Origin: Virgifigura sp964551315
GTDB lineage: Bacteria; Pseudomonadota; Alphaproteobacteria; Dongiales; Dongiaceae
Direction: 5' to 3'
DNA: 64,000 nucleotides
Assembly (NCBI GenBank): GCA_964551315.1
Contig: CAZKCM010000006.1
Span: 1-64,000 of the forward strand
Under the pieces are notes generated by a model. The model ran no database searches and was not told the origin of the DNA. It saw only the letters and a program-made list of their open reading frames with translations. The translations under genes were made by a program, and so were the position numbers. Below are positions 44,637-53,554 of this stretch, piece by piece; the stretch's first letter is position 1; each line of letters opens with the position of its first letter.

Positions 44637-44806
44637 TTCTGCTTGCGCGGGATCGGGGGGAACCCGGTCGCCGACGGCCGCGAGCCATGCGCCCGGCGAA
44701 TGCCTGCGCCGCGAAATTCAAGTCTTTAAATGCTTGTAAGGACACACATATATTTTGTGTGCAGCGCAGCATTGCGCGATGAGCTTCTGTGGAAGGAAAC
44801 CGTACC

Positions 44807-44959
44807 ATGCAGAGGACATTCGAAGAGACCTATCCCCTCTATCCCTTCTCCGAGCTGGTCCGACTGTCGATGAAACTCGGACAGTGGATCGGCCGGCGGC
44901 GTGACGGGCAGGGCCCGACGGCAGCGGTGGAGGACCTCGTTCCCGAGGGCGCGGACTGA
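44807..44959 (+). CDS. Small protein of 50 aa, function unknown
   Basis: A short ORF with ATG 44807 and stop TGA 44957-44959, preceded by GGAAGGAAAC at a good ribosome-binding distance. The peptide starts MQRTFEETYPLYPFSELVRL, contains an Arg cluster (GRRRDG) and ends acidic. Codon use is that of the neighbouring genes, with G or C in most third positions. Upstream DNA is AT-richer and has CACACA-N7-TGTGTG at 44743-44761, a possible operator. No family was recognised. It stands alone between fdsA and the DUF882 gene. Confidence 0.55.
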   Translation: MQRTFEETYPLYPFSELVRLSMKLGQWIGRRRDGQGPTAAVEDLVPEGAD

Positions 44960-45263
44960 CGGGCGCCTCCGTCGACCTGTCTTCCCTCGGAAAACGGAGA
45001 TCCGCCGCTCCCGTACACCGATATCTCGTCTGAGGCGACCCGGGACGCGCCGGTCTGTCACGGCGGCGCGGCGGCCGGGGGGCTCCATTGTTTCCTCTCT
45101 CCTCTAGTCTCTCCCTTCTATCCCTTCTAAAAAAAGATTCCTGTCTTGGCGGCCGATGCCGACCGCGATCGGCGGGCCGACGTTGTTGACACATGCCGTC
45201 GCGATGGCATTGTGGCCCGGCGGCGCGGGGGCGCGCGCAAGATGGGCAGGAGGGGGAGTGATC
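44960..45263. other. Gap without a gene; pyrimidine-rich tract
   Basis: About 300 bases with no convincing ORF. A tract of CT-rich sequence (about 45089-45129) ends in AAAAAAA. Nothing else structured was seen. Confidence 0.4.
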
Positions 45264-45827
45264 ATGCCGCGAAAATTCGTCGTCCATTCCGCCGTCAATC
45301 GACGCCGGTTCCTTGGAATCGGTTTTCTGTCGGTGGCTGCTCTCGCTTCCCCCGTGGCGCGGGCCGCCACGATTCGGCACAAGCCCCCAAGATCGCTCGC
45401 TCTCCACAATCTGCACACCGACGAGCGCCTGGTCGCGACCTACTGGGCCGACGGCCGATATCGGCCTGGCGCACTTGCCGAGATCAACTGGCTCCTCAGG
45501 GATTTCCGCACGGACGAGAAGATCGAGATCGATGTTCGCCTGCTGGATCTTCTCTACGATCTCCGCCATCTCCTGGGCAGCACCGAAACCTTTCGGGTCG
45601 TCTCCGGCTACCGCTCGCCCGCGACCAACGCGATGCTCGCCAGCCGGAGCGGGAAGGTCGCGAAGAACAGCTTCCACATGCACGGCATGGCGGTCGATGT
45701 CTGTCTCCCGGACCGGGATCTCAAGACGGTCCGGGACGCGGCCGTCCAACTGGGGCGCGGCGGCGTCGGATGCTATCCTTCCTCGAACTTCGTCCATCTC
45801 GACGTCGGTCCGGTCCGATCCTGGTAG
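45264..45827 (+). CDS. DUF882/YcbK-like murein-type metallopeptidase, Tat-exported
   Basis: A 187-aa protein. A twin-arginine signal (NRRRFLGIG near residues 12-20, then a hydrophobic stretch and ARA cleavage) predicts export by Tat. The peptidase M15-like zinc site is visible: the first His and Asp in HMHGMAVDV and a later His in FVHLDVG, plus VVSGYRSPATN. Related proteins cleave or bind peptidoglycan cross-links. ATG 45264 follows AGGGGGAG; a longer in-frame ORF starts 36 codons earlier but puts the Tat motif too far in. Confidence 0.85.
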   Translation: MPRKFVVHSAVNRRRFLGIGFLSVAALASPVARAATIRHKPPRSLALHNLHTDERLVATYWADGRYRPGALAEINWLLRDFRTDEKIEIDVRLLDLLYDLRHLLGSTETFRVVSGYRSPATNAMLASRSGKVAKNSFHMHGMAVDVCLPDRDLKTVRDAAVQLGRGGVGCYPSSNFVHLDVGPVRSW

Positions 45828-46036
45828 TGCCGCGGCGGAGGGTATCCGCCAGAATTCTTGACTGAGATCGTGCGTCCGGCCGTTTCGATGGATCAAAATG
45901 GCCGGGACGGATGTTCTTGACGGTGTGGCGGCGATTGGCGCGGTAGCCGAAGGGAGTGTCGTGCCTGCGGCGGAACGGCGGGTGCGGCGGTCCGCGAAAG
46001 GCCGCCCGATCGGCGGACAAGCGGAGGACTCCGACG

Positions 46037-46825
46037 GTGACAACGGCGGTTAAGGGAGCAGAGGGGGCGGCCCAGGCCGAGTCGCGATCCGGTGATCGGA
46101 TCCGCATCGAGCGAATGCGTCGCCGCGTGCGGGTCGCGTTCAACGGCGAGACCATCGGTGACACGACCCGGGCGCTGTTGCTTCTCGAGCGCGGGCATCT
46201 GCCCGTGTACTACTTTCCCCGCGCCGATCTGCGGGTCGATCGGCTCCGGCGCACCGCCCACCGCACGGTCTGTCCCTTCAAGGGCGAGGCGTCCTATTGG
46301 TCGGTGGAGGTCGGCGACCGCGTTGCCGAGAACGCGGCCTGGGGCTACGAGCGCCCGCTCGAAGAGGTCGCGGCGATCGCCGACCACGTCGCGTTCTACT
46401 GGGACAGGATGGACCGCTGGTACGAGGAGGACGAGGAGGTCTTCGGCCATCCGCGCGACCCGTACCACCGGGTGGACGTTCTCTTCAGCTCCCGGCCGGT
46501 GACGGTGATCCTCGGCGGCGAGACGGTGGCGGAAACCAGGCGCGCCCGGTTCCTGTTCGAGACGGGGCTGCCGACGCGATACTACATCCCGCCCGAGGAT
46601 GTCAGGACCGAGTTTCTCGTTCCGACCGATACCCATTCCATCTGCCCCTACAAGGGGCGCGCGCGCTACTGGTCGGCCCGGCTTTCAGGAACCCTCTACG
46701 AGGACGTGGTCTGGGCCTATGACGATCCGCTTCCGGAATGCCCGAAGATCAAGGGGCTGATGTGCTTCTACAACGAGCGGGTCGACCGGATCCTGGTGGA
46801 CGGCAAGCCGGAAGCGGAGGCCTGA
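46037..46825 (+). CDS. Protein with two tandem DUF427 domains
   Basis: A 262-aa cytoplasmic protein made of two repeats of the DUF427 fold, about 15-130 and 145-255. Each has the family pattern VRVAFNGETIGDT / VTVILGGETVAET, a PVYYFPR / TRYYIPP strand, and CPFKGEASYWSV / CPYKGRARYWSA. The GTG start at 46037 has GGAGG 9 bases upstream; a longer in-frame ORF starts 27 codons earlier without a site. DUF427 proteins have no settled function. It stands alone on the + strand. Confidence 0.83.
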   Translation: MTTAVKGAEGAAQAESRSGDRIRIERMRRRVRVAFNGETIGDTTRALLLLERGHLPVYYFPRADLRVDRLRRTAHRTVCPFKGEASYWSVEVGDRVAENAAWGYERPLEEVAAIADHVAFYWDRMDRWYEEDEEVFGHPRDPYHRVDVLFSSRPVTVILGGETVAETRRARFLFETGLPTRYYIPPEDVRTEFLVPTDTHSICPYKGRARYWSARLSGTLYEDVVWAYDDPLPECPKIKGLMCFYNERVDRILVDGKPEAEA

Positions 46826-46940
46826 ACCGGAACAAGGGCCCGTTGTGCGGTCGCGCTTGCGGCGAGGCCGCGCAACGCATCGGTCCGGTCCGTTATCGAT
46901 GGGCGCGCCCGTCGGCGGGCGCCCGAAAGAGGAGTGAGTG

Positions 46941-47162
46941 ATGCTGAACAGAGACTATCTGCGCAAGTTCTCCATCGTCGGCGTGTTTCTGCTCTCCGTG
47001 ACGGCGTTGGCCGCCTGCGAGGACGAGCCCGAGGTCGGCGAAACCGGAACGACGACCGAGGAACCCGCGACCGCGGAGGAGCCCGCGCCGATGGATGAGC
47101 CGACGGCCGCGGAAGAGCCGGTGACACCGCCCGAAGAGCCGGCCCCGATGACCACGGAATAA
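46941..47162 (+). CDS. Small lipoprotein with acidic Glu/Pro/Thr-rich tail
   Basis: A 73-aa protein. The signal peptide ends with a lipobox (TALAAC), so the mature chain starts at Cys near residue 26. The mature part is a run of EEPA-like repeats (TEEPATAEEP, DEPTAAEEP, PPEEPAP) and probably unstructured. AGGAGTGAGTG precedes the ATG; a GTG three bases earlier is possible. Probably anchored in the outer or inner membrane facing the periplasm. No function is known. Confidence 0.7.
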   Translation: MLNRDYLRKFSIVGVFLLSVTALAACEDEPEVGETGTTTEEPATAEEPAPMDEPTAAEEPVTPPEEPAPMTTE

Positions 47163-47388
47163 CGATCACGGACTGACGAGGCGCGGGTGGTCGGCCAGGC
47201 AGTTCGTCGCGCCGGTCACCCGTCTCGTTTCACCCTCTGCCCATTGCTCCTTTCCTGAAGCAGCGAACCGGTTTCCATCTCCGCTTGGCGGCGTCCGCCA
47301 TCGGTCGCAAAAGCATGGCTTCATGCCGGCTTTGGCGGTAAGAGAATGCGGTTGTTCGATCGGCCTTGGGGGGAGGATACCGGGCAGG

Positions 47389-48120
47389 ATGTCGCTTGGG
47401 TTGTACGAACGAAGGGCGCGGGCGCGTCGGCGTTTCTGGTGGGGCGTCGTCAAGTGGACGCTTGGACTCGGCGTGGTCATCACCGCGGGCATCTACGCAT
47501 ATCTCTCCGCCTCGGCGCTGGCCGAGCGCGAGGTCACCAACCTCAGGCAAGAGATCGTCGAACTCTCGGACACCGTGGACCGGCTGCGACAGGCGAGCGC
47601 CCAGCAGCACAAGGAGGTGGCCGACGCGAGGCAGCAACTCGCCGAATGGCAGCGGCGTTACGAAGAGGATGTGCCGACCGGCGAGATGAAGGCGTTGTTC
47701 GAACTCGTGCGCCAGAAGCTTGAAGCCGGTGTCGAGCCCGACCGCCTTGCCTTCCTGATCGGCGCCGCCGAGAACGAAGGTCGCTGCGCGAACGCGCCGC
47801 AAACCAAACGCTTCATCGTCCGAACGCCCCTCTACAACGGCGCCAACGACGCCGTGGACTTCGCCGACGGCCTCATCGTCGTCACGGCGGAGGGGCAATC
47901 GGCCCAGGACGCGGAGGGCAACGCCGAGATGCGCTTCGACCCCGCCAAGCCGATCAGCGTCCGGTTCGCGCGGCCCGGCGGCGAGATCTCCGAGGCAACG
48001 GGACTCTTGCCGCTGCATCACTCGGTCGTCATCGGCGACACAGAATACCGCTTCAGCGTTCTGGCCAGCGAGCTCCCGGGCTTCGTCCGCGTCGCAACCG
48101 ACCGCTGCCGCTTCCCTTGA
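47389..48120 (+). CDS. Single-pass membrane protein with coiled coil, unknown function
   Basis: A 243-aa protein. A basic N-terminus (ERRARARRRF) is followed by one membrane helix (about residues 18-40) and a predicted coiled coil (about 45-92, heptad-like LRQEIVELSDTVDRLRQ). The C-terminal domain (about 95-243) is mixed beta with two Cys (EGRCANAP, TDRCRF) that could form a disulfide, suggesting it faces the periplasm. The ATG follows a purine-rich GGGAGG further upstream. I do not recognise the family. Confidence 0.7.
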   Translation: MSLGLYERRARARRRFWWGVVKWTLGLGVVITAGIYAYLSASALAEREVTNLRQEIVELSDTVDRLRQASAQQHKEVADARQQLAEWQRRYEEDVPTGEMKALFELVRQKLEAGVEPDRLAFLIGAAENEGRCANAPQTKRFIVRTPLYNGANDAVDFADGLIVVTAEGQSAQDAEGNAEMRFDPAKPISVRFARPGGEISEATGLLPLHHSVVIGDTEYRFSVLASELPGFVRVATDRCRFP

Positions 48121-48222
48121 CGCCGAAGTCGGCCCTTCGTTTGCCGCGCGATTCCGGTCCCCGCCGCCGCGGGCGCAGGGAGCGGCGTCCGGCCCCTCCT
48201 TCTTGCGTCTGCCGGGCGGGCC

Positions 48223-48678
48223 CTACCGACCGGCCAGCACGTATTGCCGGAGCGAATCCATCTCCATCGCCGTTTCGTCGAGGCGCTGCTTCACCACGTC
48301 GCCGATGCTGACGATGCCGACCAGCCGATCCTCCTCGACCACGGGAAGGTGACGGATGCGGCGACCCGTCATCACGGTCATGATGTCCTCGATGGTGTCG
48401 GTCGGCCGGCAGAGGACGACGTCGCGGGTCATCAGGTCGGACACCTTCATGTCCGCGACTCCGGGTCCGTGCGCAGCCATTCCGGCGACGATATCGCGTT
48501 CCGAAATCACGCCGATCACGCGCCTTCCGTCATCCCCGTCGCCTGCGTCGCCGCTCAGGACGAGAACGGCGCCGATCCGGTGTTTGGCGAGCAGACGGGC
48601 CGTCGCCGCAATCGTCTCCTCCGGGCGGGTCGTGACGACCTCGCTTCCCTTGGTGTCGAGGATCGACTGAACGTACAT
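48223..48678 (-). CDS. CBS-domain-pair protein
   Basis: A 151-aa cytoplasmic protein consisting of two CBS motifs (about 8-70 and 78-135), with VIGVISERDIVAGM and LVGIVSIGDVVKQR as their conserved ends. Such pairs bind adenine nucleotides and sense energy state. MYVQSILDTKG is the usual start, with AGGAGG 5 bases upstream; a longer in-frame ORF is rejected. It is a single gene with no obvious partner. Confidence 0.87.
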   Translation of the reverse strand: MYVQSILDTKGSEVVTTRPEETIAATARLLAKHRIGAVLVLSGDAGDGDDGRRVIGVISERDIVAGMAAHGPGVADMKVSDLMTRDVVLCRPTDTIEDIMTVMTGRRIRHLPVVEEDRLVGIVSIGDVVKQRLDETAMEMDSLRQYVLAGR

Positions 48679-48915
48679 GGCACCTCCTTGGTCCGGCAGG
48701 GGCCGGTGGCCGGCCCCGCGTCGCGACCACTTCGAACACACGAAGCCAGACAATCATGATTGGCCAGAGCCGGATTTGAGGCAAGTGGCGCCGGGTCGGC
48801 GCTGCAGTGGCTTGAGTTCCAGCTTCCGGTCCACTGCGGGAGTTTGGGCATTGCCGTCGACCTTGGCGCGGATCGGGGTTCTTCAGCCTTGCTCCCGACG
48901 CCCGTACGGCCGCTC

Positions 48916-49288
48916 CTACCGTTGAGCCGACACAAGCAAGAACATCGGCCTCTCGCGCTCTTCGGCCAGTTCCGGTCGCGCCGCGATCTGCTCGTCCGTC
49001 GGCCGCCATTCCTCGACGTGCTCGATCGCGAACCCATGGTGGATCAGCAGGTTGAGGGGGGGTCCGATGGTGTAGTGCTGCTTGACGACGCCTTTCGCCA
49101 ACCAGTCCGTGATACGGGGACCTTAGACCTTAGCCGCAGCCGAGATCGACGATCCTGAGGCCGCGCGGGTTCGGGAGCGGAGCCCTCAGGGCGGGCCATT
49201 CCGCCGCGCCGGAAAAGCCCTCGACCGAGCGGCCAAGCCGGCTGTATCCCTCGAAGAACTCCGGGTTGTCACAGATGTTCTGCGTCAT
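48916..49288 (-). pseudogene. Class I SAM-dependent methyltransferase remnant, core deleted
   Basis: The N-terminal piece (ATG 49288, MTQNICDNPEFFEGYSRLG...) runs to the SAM motif VDLGCG, then hits TAA at 49132. About 30 bases on, in another frame, the C-terminal end of the same family resumes (ITDWLAKGVVKQH, HHGFAIEHVEEWRP, RPMFLLVSAQR) to 48916. The family is about 240 aa; roughly 120 residues including most of the SAM-binding core are gone. It is therefore a decayed gene with an internal deletion and frameshift. Confidence 0.75.
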
Positions 49289-49424
49289 TGTCCATGCTCC
49301 CCGTCCGTTGTCCCGACGGACGGGAATCATTACCCCACGGAAAAGCCCCGTCCGTTTCCGGCGGGGCCATGAGCAGGTATCTTCCCGTGGGTGAGAAGTC
49401 AATTGAAACGGGAGCGTTGCGGCG

Positions 49425-49997
49425 ATGGCGGATTCGGAGATCGTCAGGGTACTAGGTTTTTCCGGCAGCCTGCGGAAGGAGTCCTACAACGGCGCGGCTC
49501 TGCGGGCCGCCGCAGAGCTGGCGCCGGAGGGCATGGTGATCGAGACTGTCGATCTTTCACCGATTCCGCTCTACAACGACGACGTGTATCAACGTGGATT
49601 TCCGCCCGGCGTGCAGGACTTCCGGGCGCGAATCTCGGCGGCCGATGCCGTGCTCATCGCCACGCCTGAATACAACTATTCCGTCCCGGGCGTCCTCAAG
49701 AACGCGATCGACTGGGCGTCGCGGCCGCCCGACCAGCCGTTCAACGGCAAGCCGCTCGCCCTCATGGGGGCGTCCACCGGCCGATTCGGAACGGCGCGGG
49801 GCCAGTACCATCTCCGCCAGGTCTTCGTCTTTCTCAACGCCCACATCTTGAACAAGCCGGAAGTCATGATCACCGATGCGCGCGCCAAGTTCGACGCGCG
49901 GGGGCGTCTCATCGATGAACCGACGCGGGGCTTCATTCGGGACCTGCTGGTCGCTTTGCGCGACTGGACCCTTCGCTTGCGGGCTGGTTCAGACTGA
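49425..49997 (+). CDS. NADPH-dependent FMN reductase (flavodoxin-like fold)
   Basis: A 190-aa flavoprotein of the chromate/quinone reductase type. GFSGSLRKESYN (residues about 9-20) is the FMN phosphate loop, and TPEYNYSVPGVLKNAIDW the second FMN-binding block with the conserved Tyr/Asn. GASTGRFGTARGQ is the third. It reduces FMN or quinones with NAD(P)H. Its stop overlaps the stop of the MFS gene on the other strand. ATG 49425 is the only reasonable start; the ribosome binding site (GGGAG) is rather distant. Confidence 0.9.
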   Translation: MADSEIVRVLGFSGSLRKESYNGAALRAAAELAPEGMVIETVDLSPIPLYNDDVYQRGFPPGVQDFRARISAADAVLIATPEYNYSVPGVLKNAIDWASRPPDQPFNGKPLALMGASTGRFGTARGQYHLRQVFVFLNAHILNKPEVMITDARAKFDARGRLIDEPTRGFIRDLLVALRDWTLRLRAGSD

Positions 49998-51422
49998 GCG
50001 GCTCCCGCTGTCGGAAGCGTCTTCGCCCGCGGCTGCGGCGGCGTGATGACGCAGCCGGACGACGCGCAGGGCCAGCAGCGCCGCCGCAACCGGCGCCAGG
50101 ATGGCGACGCCGTCGACCCAGATGGCGGCGTTGGCGACCGTCTCCGGGCTGATACCCCGCGCCAGACCGGCGGTGTTCGCGACCAGCCCGGCACCGGCCG
50201 AGCCGAAGGCGATGCCCAGTGAGCGGACCGTGGGAATCGACGAGGCGGTGAGGCTCTCCTCGCCGCGCGCGGCGGCCGCCATGGTCGTGGCGGTAAGGTG
50301 CAAGGTGCACATGCCGACGCCGAGCCCGACCATCGCGACCAGCCCGGCGATGACCGAAAGCGGCGCCGAGGTGATGCCGATGGCGAGCCCGGTGAGGCCG
50401 AGGGCGGCGATGCAGGGGCCGCCAATGAGTGCGACCGGCTGCGCCCGGCCGCGCCAGCCGGCCGTAAGGAAGGATGCGGCCGTCCAGCTCAGCGCGAGCA
50501 CGCCGTTGAAGTAGCCCGCCACCAGCGGCGTCACGCCGTGAAGGACCTGCAGAATCAGGGGCAGGAAGATGCCGATCGCCGTGTGGGTGATCGACAGAAG
50601 GAAAAACATCCAGTAGGCGGTCCCGACCGGTGAGAGAAGCGAGAGCGGGTTCGACGGAAACAGCGGATTCTCGGATCCTGCGTCGAGGCGGAATGTCCTC
50701 CCGACCATCAGCACGGCGGCGAGGAGGAGCGCCGCCTGCACGGCGAGGCCCTCGATGGTGCTGGTTGCGCCCACGCACAGCACGCCGGCGCCCAGCAGCG
50801 CCAGTCGGCGGATCGGAAAGGAGGGGATCGCTTCGGCCGGCGCCGTGGCCGGCAGCGATCGCCAGGCGAGAAGGGTGAAGGTCACGATGATCGGCGCGCC
50901 GGCCCAGAACGCGCCGCGCCACCAGCCGATTTCTGCGAAGCCGCCGCCGAACAGCGGCCCGATCAGCGCGGCGACGCCCCACATGCCGGAGATCAGCGCA
51001 AGGACGCGGGTGCGCAGTTCGGGCGGATAGAGCTCGCGGACCAGCGCCATCGACTGGGCGATCAGCAGGCCGCCGCCGACGCCCTGCACGACCCGGGCGA
51101 TCAGCAGGGCCGCCATGCTCGGGCTGACCGCGCAACCAACCGTGCCGGCGAGGAAGACGAGACCCGCCAGGCTGTATCCCTTGCGGGCGCCGAGCGCCGC
51201 CTTGAGAGGGCCGCCGCTGGCCGCGCCGACGATCGAGGCAACCATGTAGAGCATCGTCGACCAGGCGTAGAAGGTGGCGCCGCCGATATCGGCCACCACC
51301 GCCGGCATCACGGTGACGATGACGAAGACGTCGATTGCGTGCAGGCCGATGGCGAGGACGAGGATCGCCGTGAAAACGGCGCGCCCTTCGCGCAGAAGTT
51401 CGATCCAGTCAGACGCTCTCAT
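49989..51422 (-). CDS. MFS transporter, drug:H+ antiporter-like
   Basis: A 477-aa inner-membrane protein with about 12-14 hydrophobic segments. Family cues are the loop LKAALGARKGY, the N-terminal half ending VVQGVGGGLLIAQSMALVRELYP, and the periplasmic start VTVMPAVVADIGGATF. These match DHA2-like exporters. MRASDWIELLREG is the likely N-terminus; a longer in-frame ORF adds a basic leader. It converges tail-to-tail with the FMN reductase, 9 bases overlapping. The substrate is unknown. Confidence 0.85.
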   Translation of the reverse strand: MRASDWIELLREGRAVFTAILVLAIGLHAIDVFVIVTVMPAVVADIGGATFYAWSTMLYMVASIVGAASGGPLKAALGARKGYSLAGLVFLAGTVGCAVSPSMAALLIARVVQGVGGGLLIAQSMALVRELYPPELRTRVLALISGMWGVAALIGPLFGGGFAEIGWWRGAFWAGAPIIVTFTLLAWRSLPATAPAEAIPSFPIRRLALLGAGVLCVGATSTIEGLAVQAALLLAAVLMVGRTFRLDAGSENPLFPSNPLSLLSPVGTAYWMFFLLSITHTAIGIFLPLILQVLHGVTPLVAGYFNGVLALSWTAASFLTAGWRGRAQPVALIGGPCIAALGLTGLAIGITSAPLSVIAGLVAMVGLGVGMCTLHLTATTMAAAARGEESLTASSIPTVRSLGIAFGSAGAGLVANTAGLARGISPETVANAAIWVDGVAILAPVAAALLALRVVRLRHHAAAAAGEDASDSGSRSV

Positions 51423-51759
51423 GGCCGCCGCGGTCCCGCCCTCAGCTCGCCGGTGTCGATGCGGCGCGGCGGTGATCGAAATGGTTCGCAATCCGCGTTG
51501 CGCCCTCATCCCGGGCGCGACGAGCGACACATCTACCACAAAGCCGGCGACAGGCCATAGGGCGTGTGCCGCCCCGGCCCGCGCCGGTCCCCGGGCCGGC
51601 CGGCGCCCCGGGGATCGGTCCGTATGGGAAACGATGTGTTAACTCTTTGATTACAAGGAATTAATGTTGCGGCAAGGGCGACGTCATGTCGGCTTCGCAT
51701 CTATGGGGTCGAACGAAGGGAGGTAAGCACCTTCGCCAAGAGACAACGGAGAAGACCAG
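51423..51759. other. Divergent gap upstream of MFS and DegP genes
   Basis: No gene. The part nearest degP (51625-51670) is AT-rich for this genome (TTAACTCTTTGATTACAAGG region) and is the likely degP promoter, but no consensus could be fixed. Confidence 0.4.
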
Positions 51760-53253
51760 ATGAATTGGATCACAGGTTATGGCTCCCATCGCCCGGCGGC
51801 GTCGCGGGCCGCCGTCGGCATCGTCGCCGGCGCGGCTCTGCTGGCGATGTCGACGGCGGTCCGGGCCGACACGATGCCGGGCAGCTTTGCCGACCTGGCG
51901 GAGGAGGTGACGCCGGCGGTCGTCAACATATCCTCGAAACACAGTGCCGAGCTCGCCAACCGTCAGCTGTTCCCGCCGATGCCGTTCGACTTCCCGGAGG
52001 GCTCGCCCTTCGAGGAGTTCTTCCGTCAGTTCCGGGACAGGTTCGGCCAGATGCCCCGTGGCGACAGAAATCGGCGGCTTCCCGATCGCGTCGCGCTGGG
52101 CTCGGGATTCATCATCGATCCGGACGGCTATGTCGTCACCAACAACCACGTCATCGACAAGGCGGAGGAAATCACCGTCACGCTGACCAACGGCGACGAA
52201 TACCGGGCCGATCTGGTCGGCACCGATCCGAAGACCGACCTGGCCCTTCTGAAGATCGAGGCCGATGAACCCCTGCCGTTCGTGAAATGGGGCGATTCCG
52301 ATTCGGCCCGGGTCGGCGACTGGGTGATTGCCGTCGGCAATCCCTTTGGTCTCGGCGGCACCGTGACGACGGGAATCATTTCGGCGCACGGCCGCTACAT
52401 CAACGCCGGGCCGTACGACAACTTTCTGCAGATCGACGCGGCGATCAACCAGGGCAACTCCGGCGGCCCGACCTTCAACACCAAGGGCGAGGTCATCGGC
52501 GTCAACACCGCGATCTTCTCGCCCAACGGCGGCAGCGTCGGCATCGGGTTCGCCATCCCCTCCAACATCGCGAAGCCGATCGTCACCCAGCTGCGCGAGA
52601 AGGGCAGCGTCGAGCGTGGCTGGCTCGGCGTGATGATTCAGCCGGTAACGCCGGAGATCGCCGCGGCCATCGGTCTCGACGAAGCGTCCGGTGCCCTGGT
52701 CGCGAACGTTCAGCCGAACAGCCCGGCGGCGCGCGCCGGCTTGCAGCAGGGCGACGTCATCCTCCGCTATGACGGCACCAAGATCGGCGAGATGCGCGAG
52801 CTGCCTTGGCTGGTCGCCGAGACCCCGATTGGCAAGGAGGCCGAGCTCACCATCTGGCGTGACGGCGACACGCGGACCGTCGAGGTCGAGATCGGCAGGC
52901 TGCCGCAGGAGGACCGCATGGCGGCCCTCGGATCGGCCGGGGATGCGGCCCAGCCGTCCAACAGCTCCGCGTCGCTTGGCGCGACCCTGGCGCCGATCAC
53001 GCCGGAACTGAAGGCGCGGTTCGGCATTCCCGACGACGTCGAGAGCGGCGTCGTCGTTCTTGACGTAGAGGCCGGCGGGCCGGCGGACGAGAACGGGCTG
53101 CGCCCCGGCGACGTGATCGAGAAGGTGGCGCAGACCAGGGTTTCCTCCCCGGCCGACGTCGACAAGGCGGTGGAGGAGGCGAAGCAGGATGCCGTCCTGC
53201 TCCTGATCAACCGTCGGGGCACGTCCCAGTTCATCGCGATCAACATCGCCTGA
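51760..53253 (+). CDS. degP: Do/DegP-family periplasmic serine endoprotease
   Basis: A 497-aa HtrA protease. The signal peptide covers about residues 1-36 (cleavage after VRA). The catalytic triad is His in TNNHVID, Asp in KTDLALLK and Ser in GNSGGPTF. Two PDZ domains follow (about 285-375 and 400-490; GWLGVMIQPVTPEIA and GVVVLDVEAGGPADENG). It degrades or chaperones misfolded envelope proteins. The response regulator and kinase genes are 300 bases downstream, an arrangement common in alphaproteobacteria. Two hairpins separate them. Confidence 0.93.
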   Translation: MNWITGYGSHRPAASRAAVGIVAGAALLAMSTAVRADTMPGSFADLAEEVTPAVVNISSKHSAELANRQLFPPMPFDFPEGSPFEEFFRQFRDRFGQMPRGDRNRRLPDRVALGSGFIIDPDGYVVTNNHVIDKAEEITVTLTNGDEYRADLVGTDPKTDLALLKIEADEPLPFVKWGDSDSARVGDWVIAVGNPFGLGGTVTTGIISAHGRYINAGPYDNFLQIDAAINQGNSGGPTFNTKGEVIGVNTAIFSPNGGSVGIGFAIPSNIAKPIVTQLREKGSVERGWLGVMIQPVTPEIAAAIGLDEASGALVANVQPNSPAARAGLQQGDVILRYDGTKIGEMRELPWLVAETPIGKEAELTIWRDGDTRTVEVEIGRLPQEDRMAALGSAGDAAQPSNSSASLGATLAPITPELKARFGIPDDVESGVVVLDVEAGGPADENGLRPGDVIEKVAQTRVSSPADVDKAVEEAKQDAVLLLINRRGTSQFIAINIA

Positions 53254-53262
53254 CGGGGATGA

Positions 53263-53326
53263 CCCGCCGTAACGGCGGGCGTGTCGACATGGAGGGCCGG
53301 CCGTCGCCTCGGCGCGCCGGCCCTCC
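53263..53326 (+). terminator. Paired hairpins after degP
   Basis: CCCGCCG-TAA-CGGCGGG (53263-53279) and an 11-bp stem GGAGGGCCGGC / GCCGGCCCTCC (53291-53301 with 53316-53326). The rest of the 301-base gap to the response regulator gene is empty. No T-run follows. Confidence 0.55.
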
Positions 53327-53554
53327 GCAATTGAGGCAAGGCGGCGGGGGGCGGCGCGCAATGGACCCGGCTCGGCCGTTTCGGGTAGGCTGGTTTCAGG
53401 TGCAGGCAGCGCATATTTCAATCAGTTACGCCCGGCGCGATCCCGCCATCGGTCCGGGGCGCGGGTCTGGCCGGACGGCGCCAGCGGGATGGGAAAGGCG
53501 GCGCAGCCCCGCGAGGCAGGGATCCGCAACGAGAGACGAGACACCGACGGCACG

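Noticed and set aside
51631..51647. CtrA-like site (TTAA-N7-ATTA) upstream of degP
   Set aside because: The second half-site does not match TTAA; too weak to claim.
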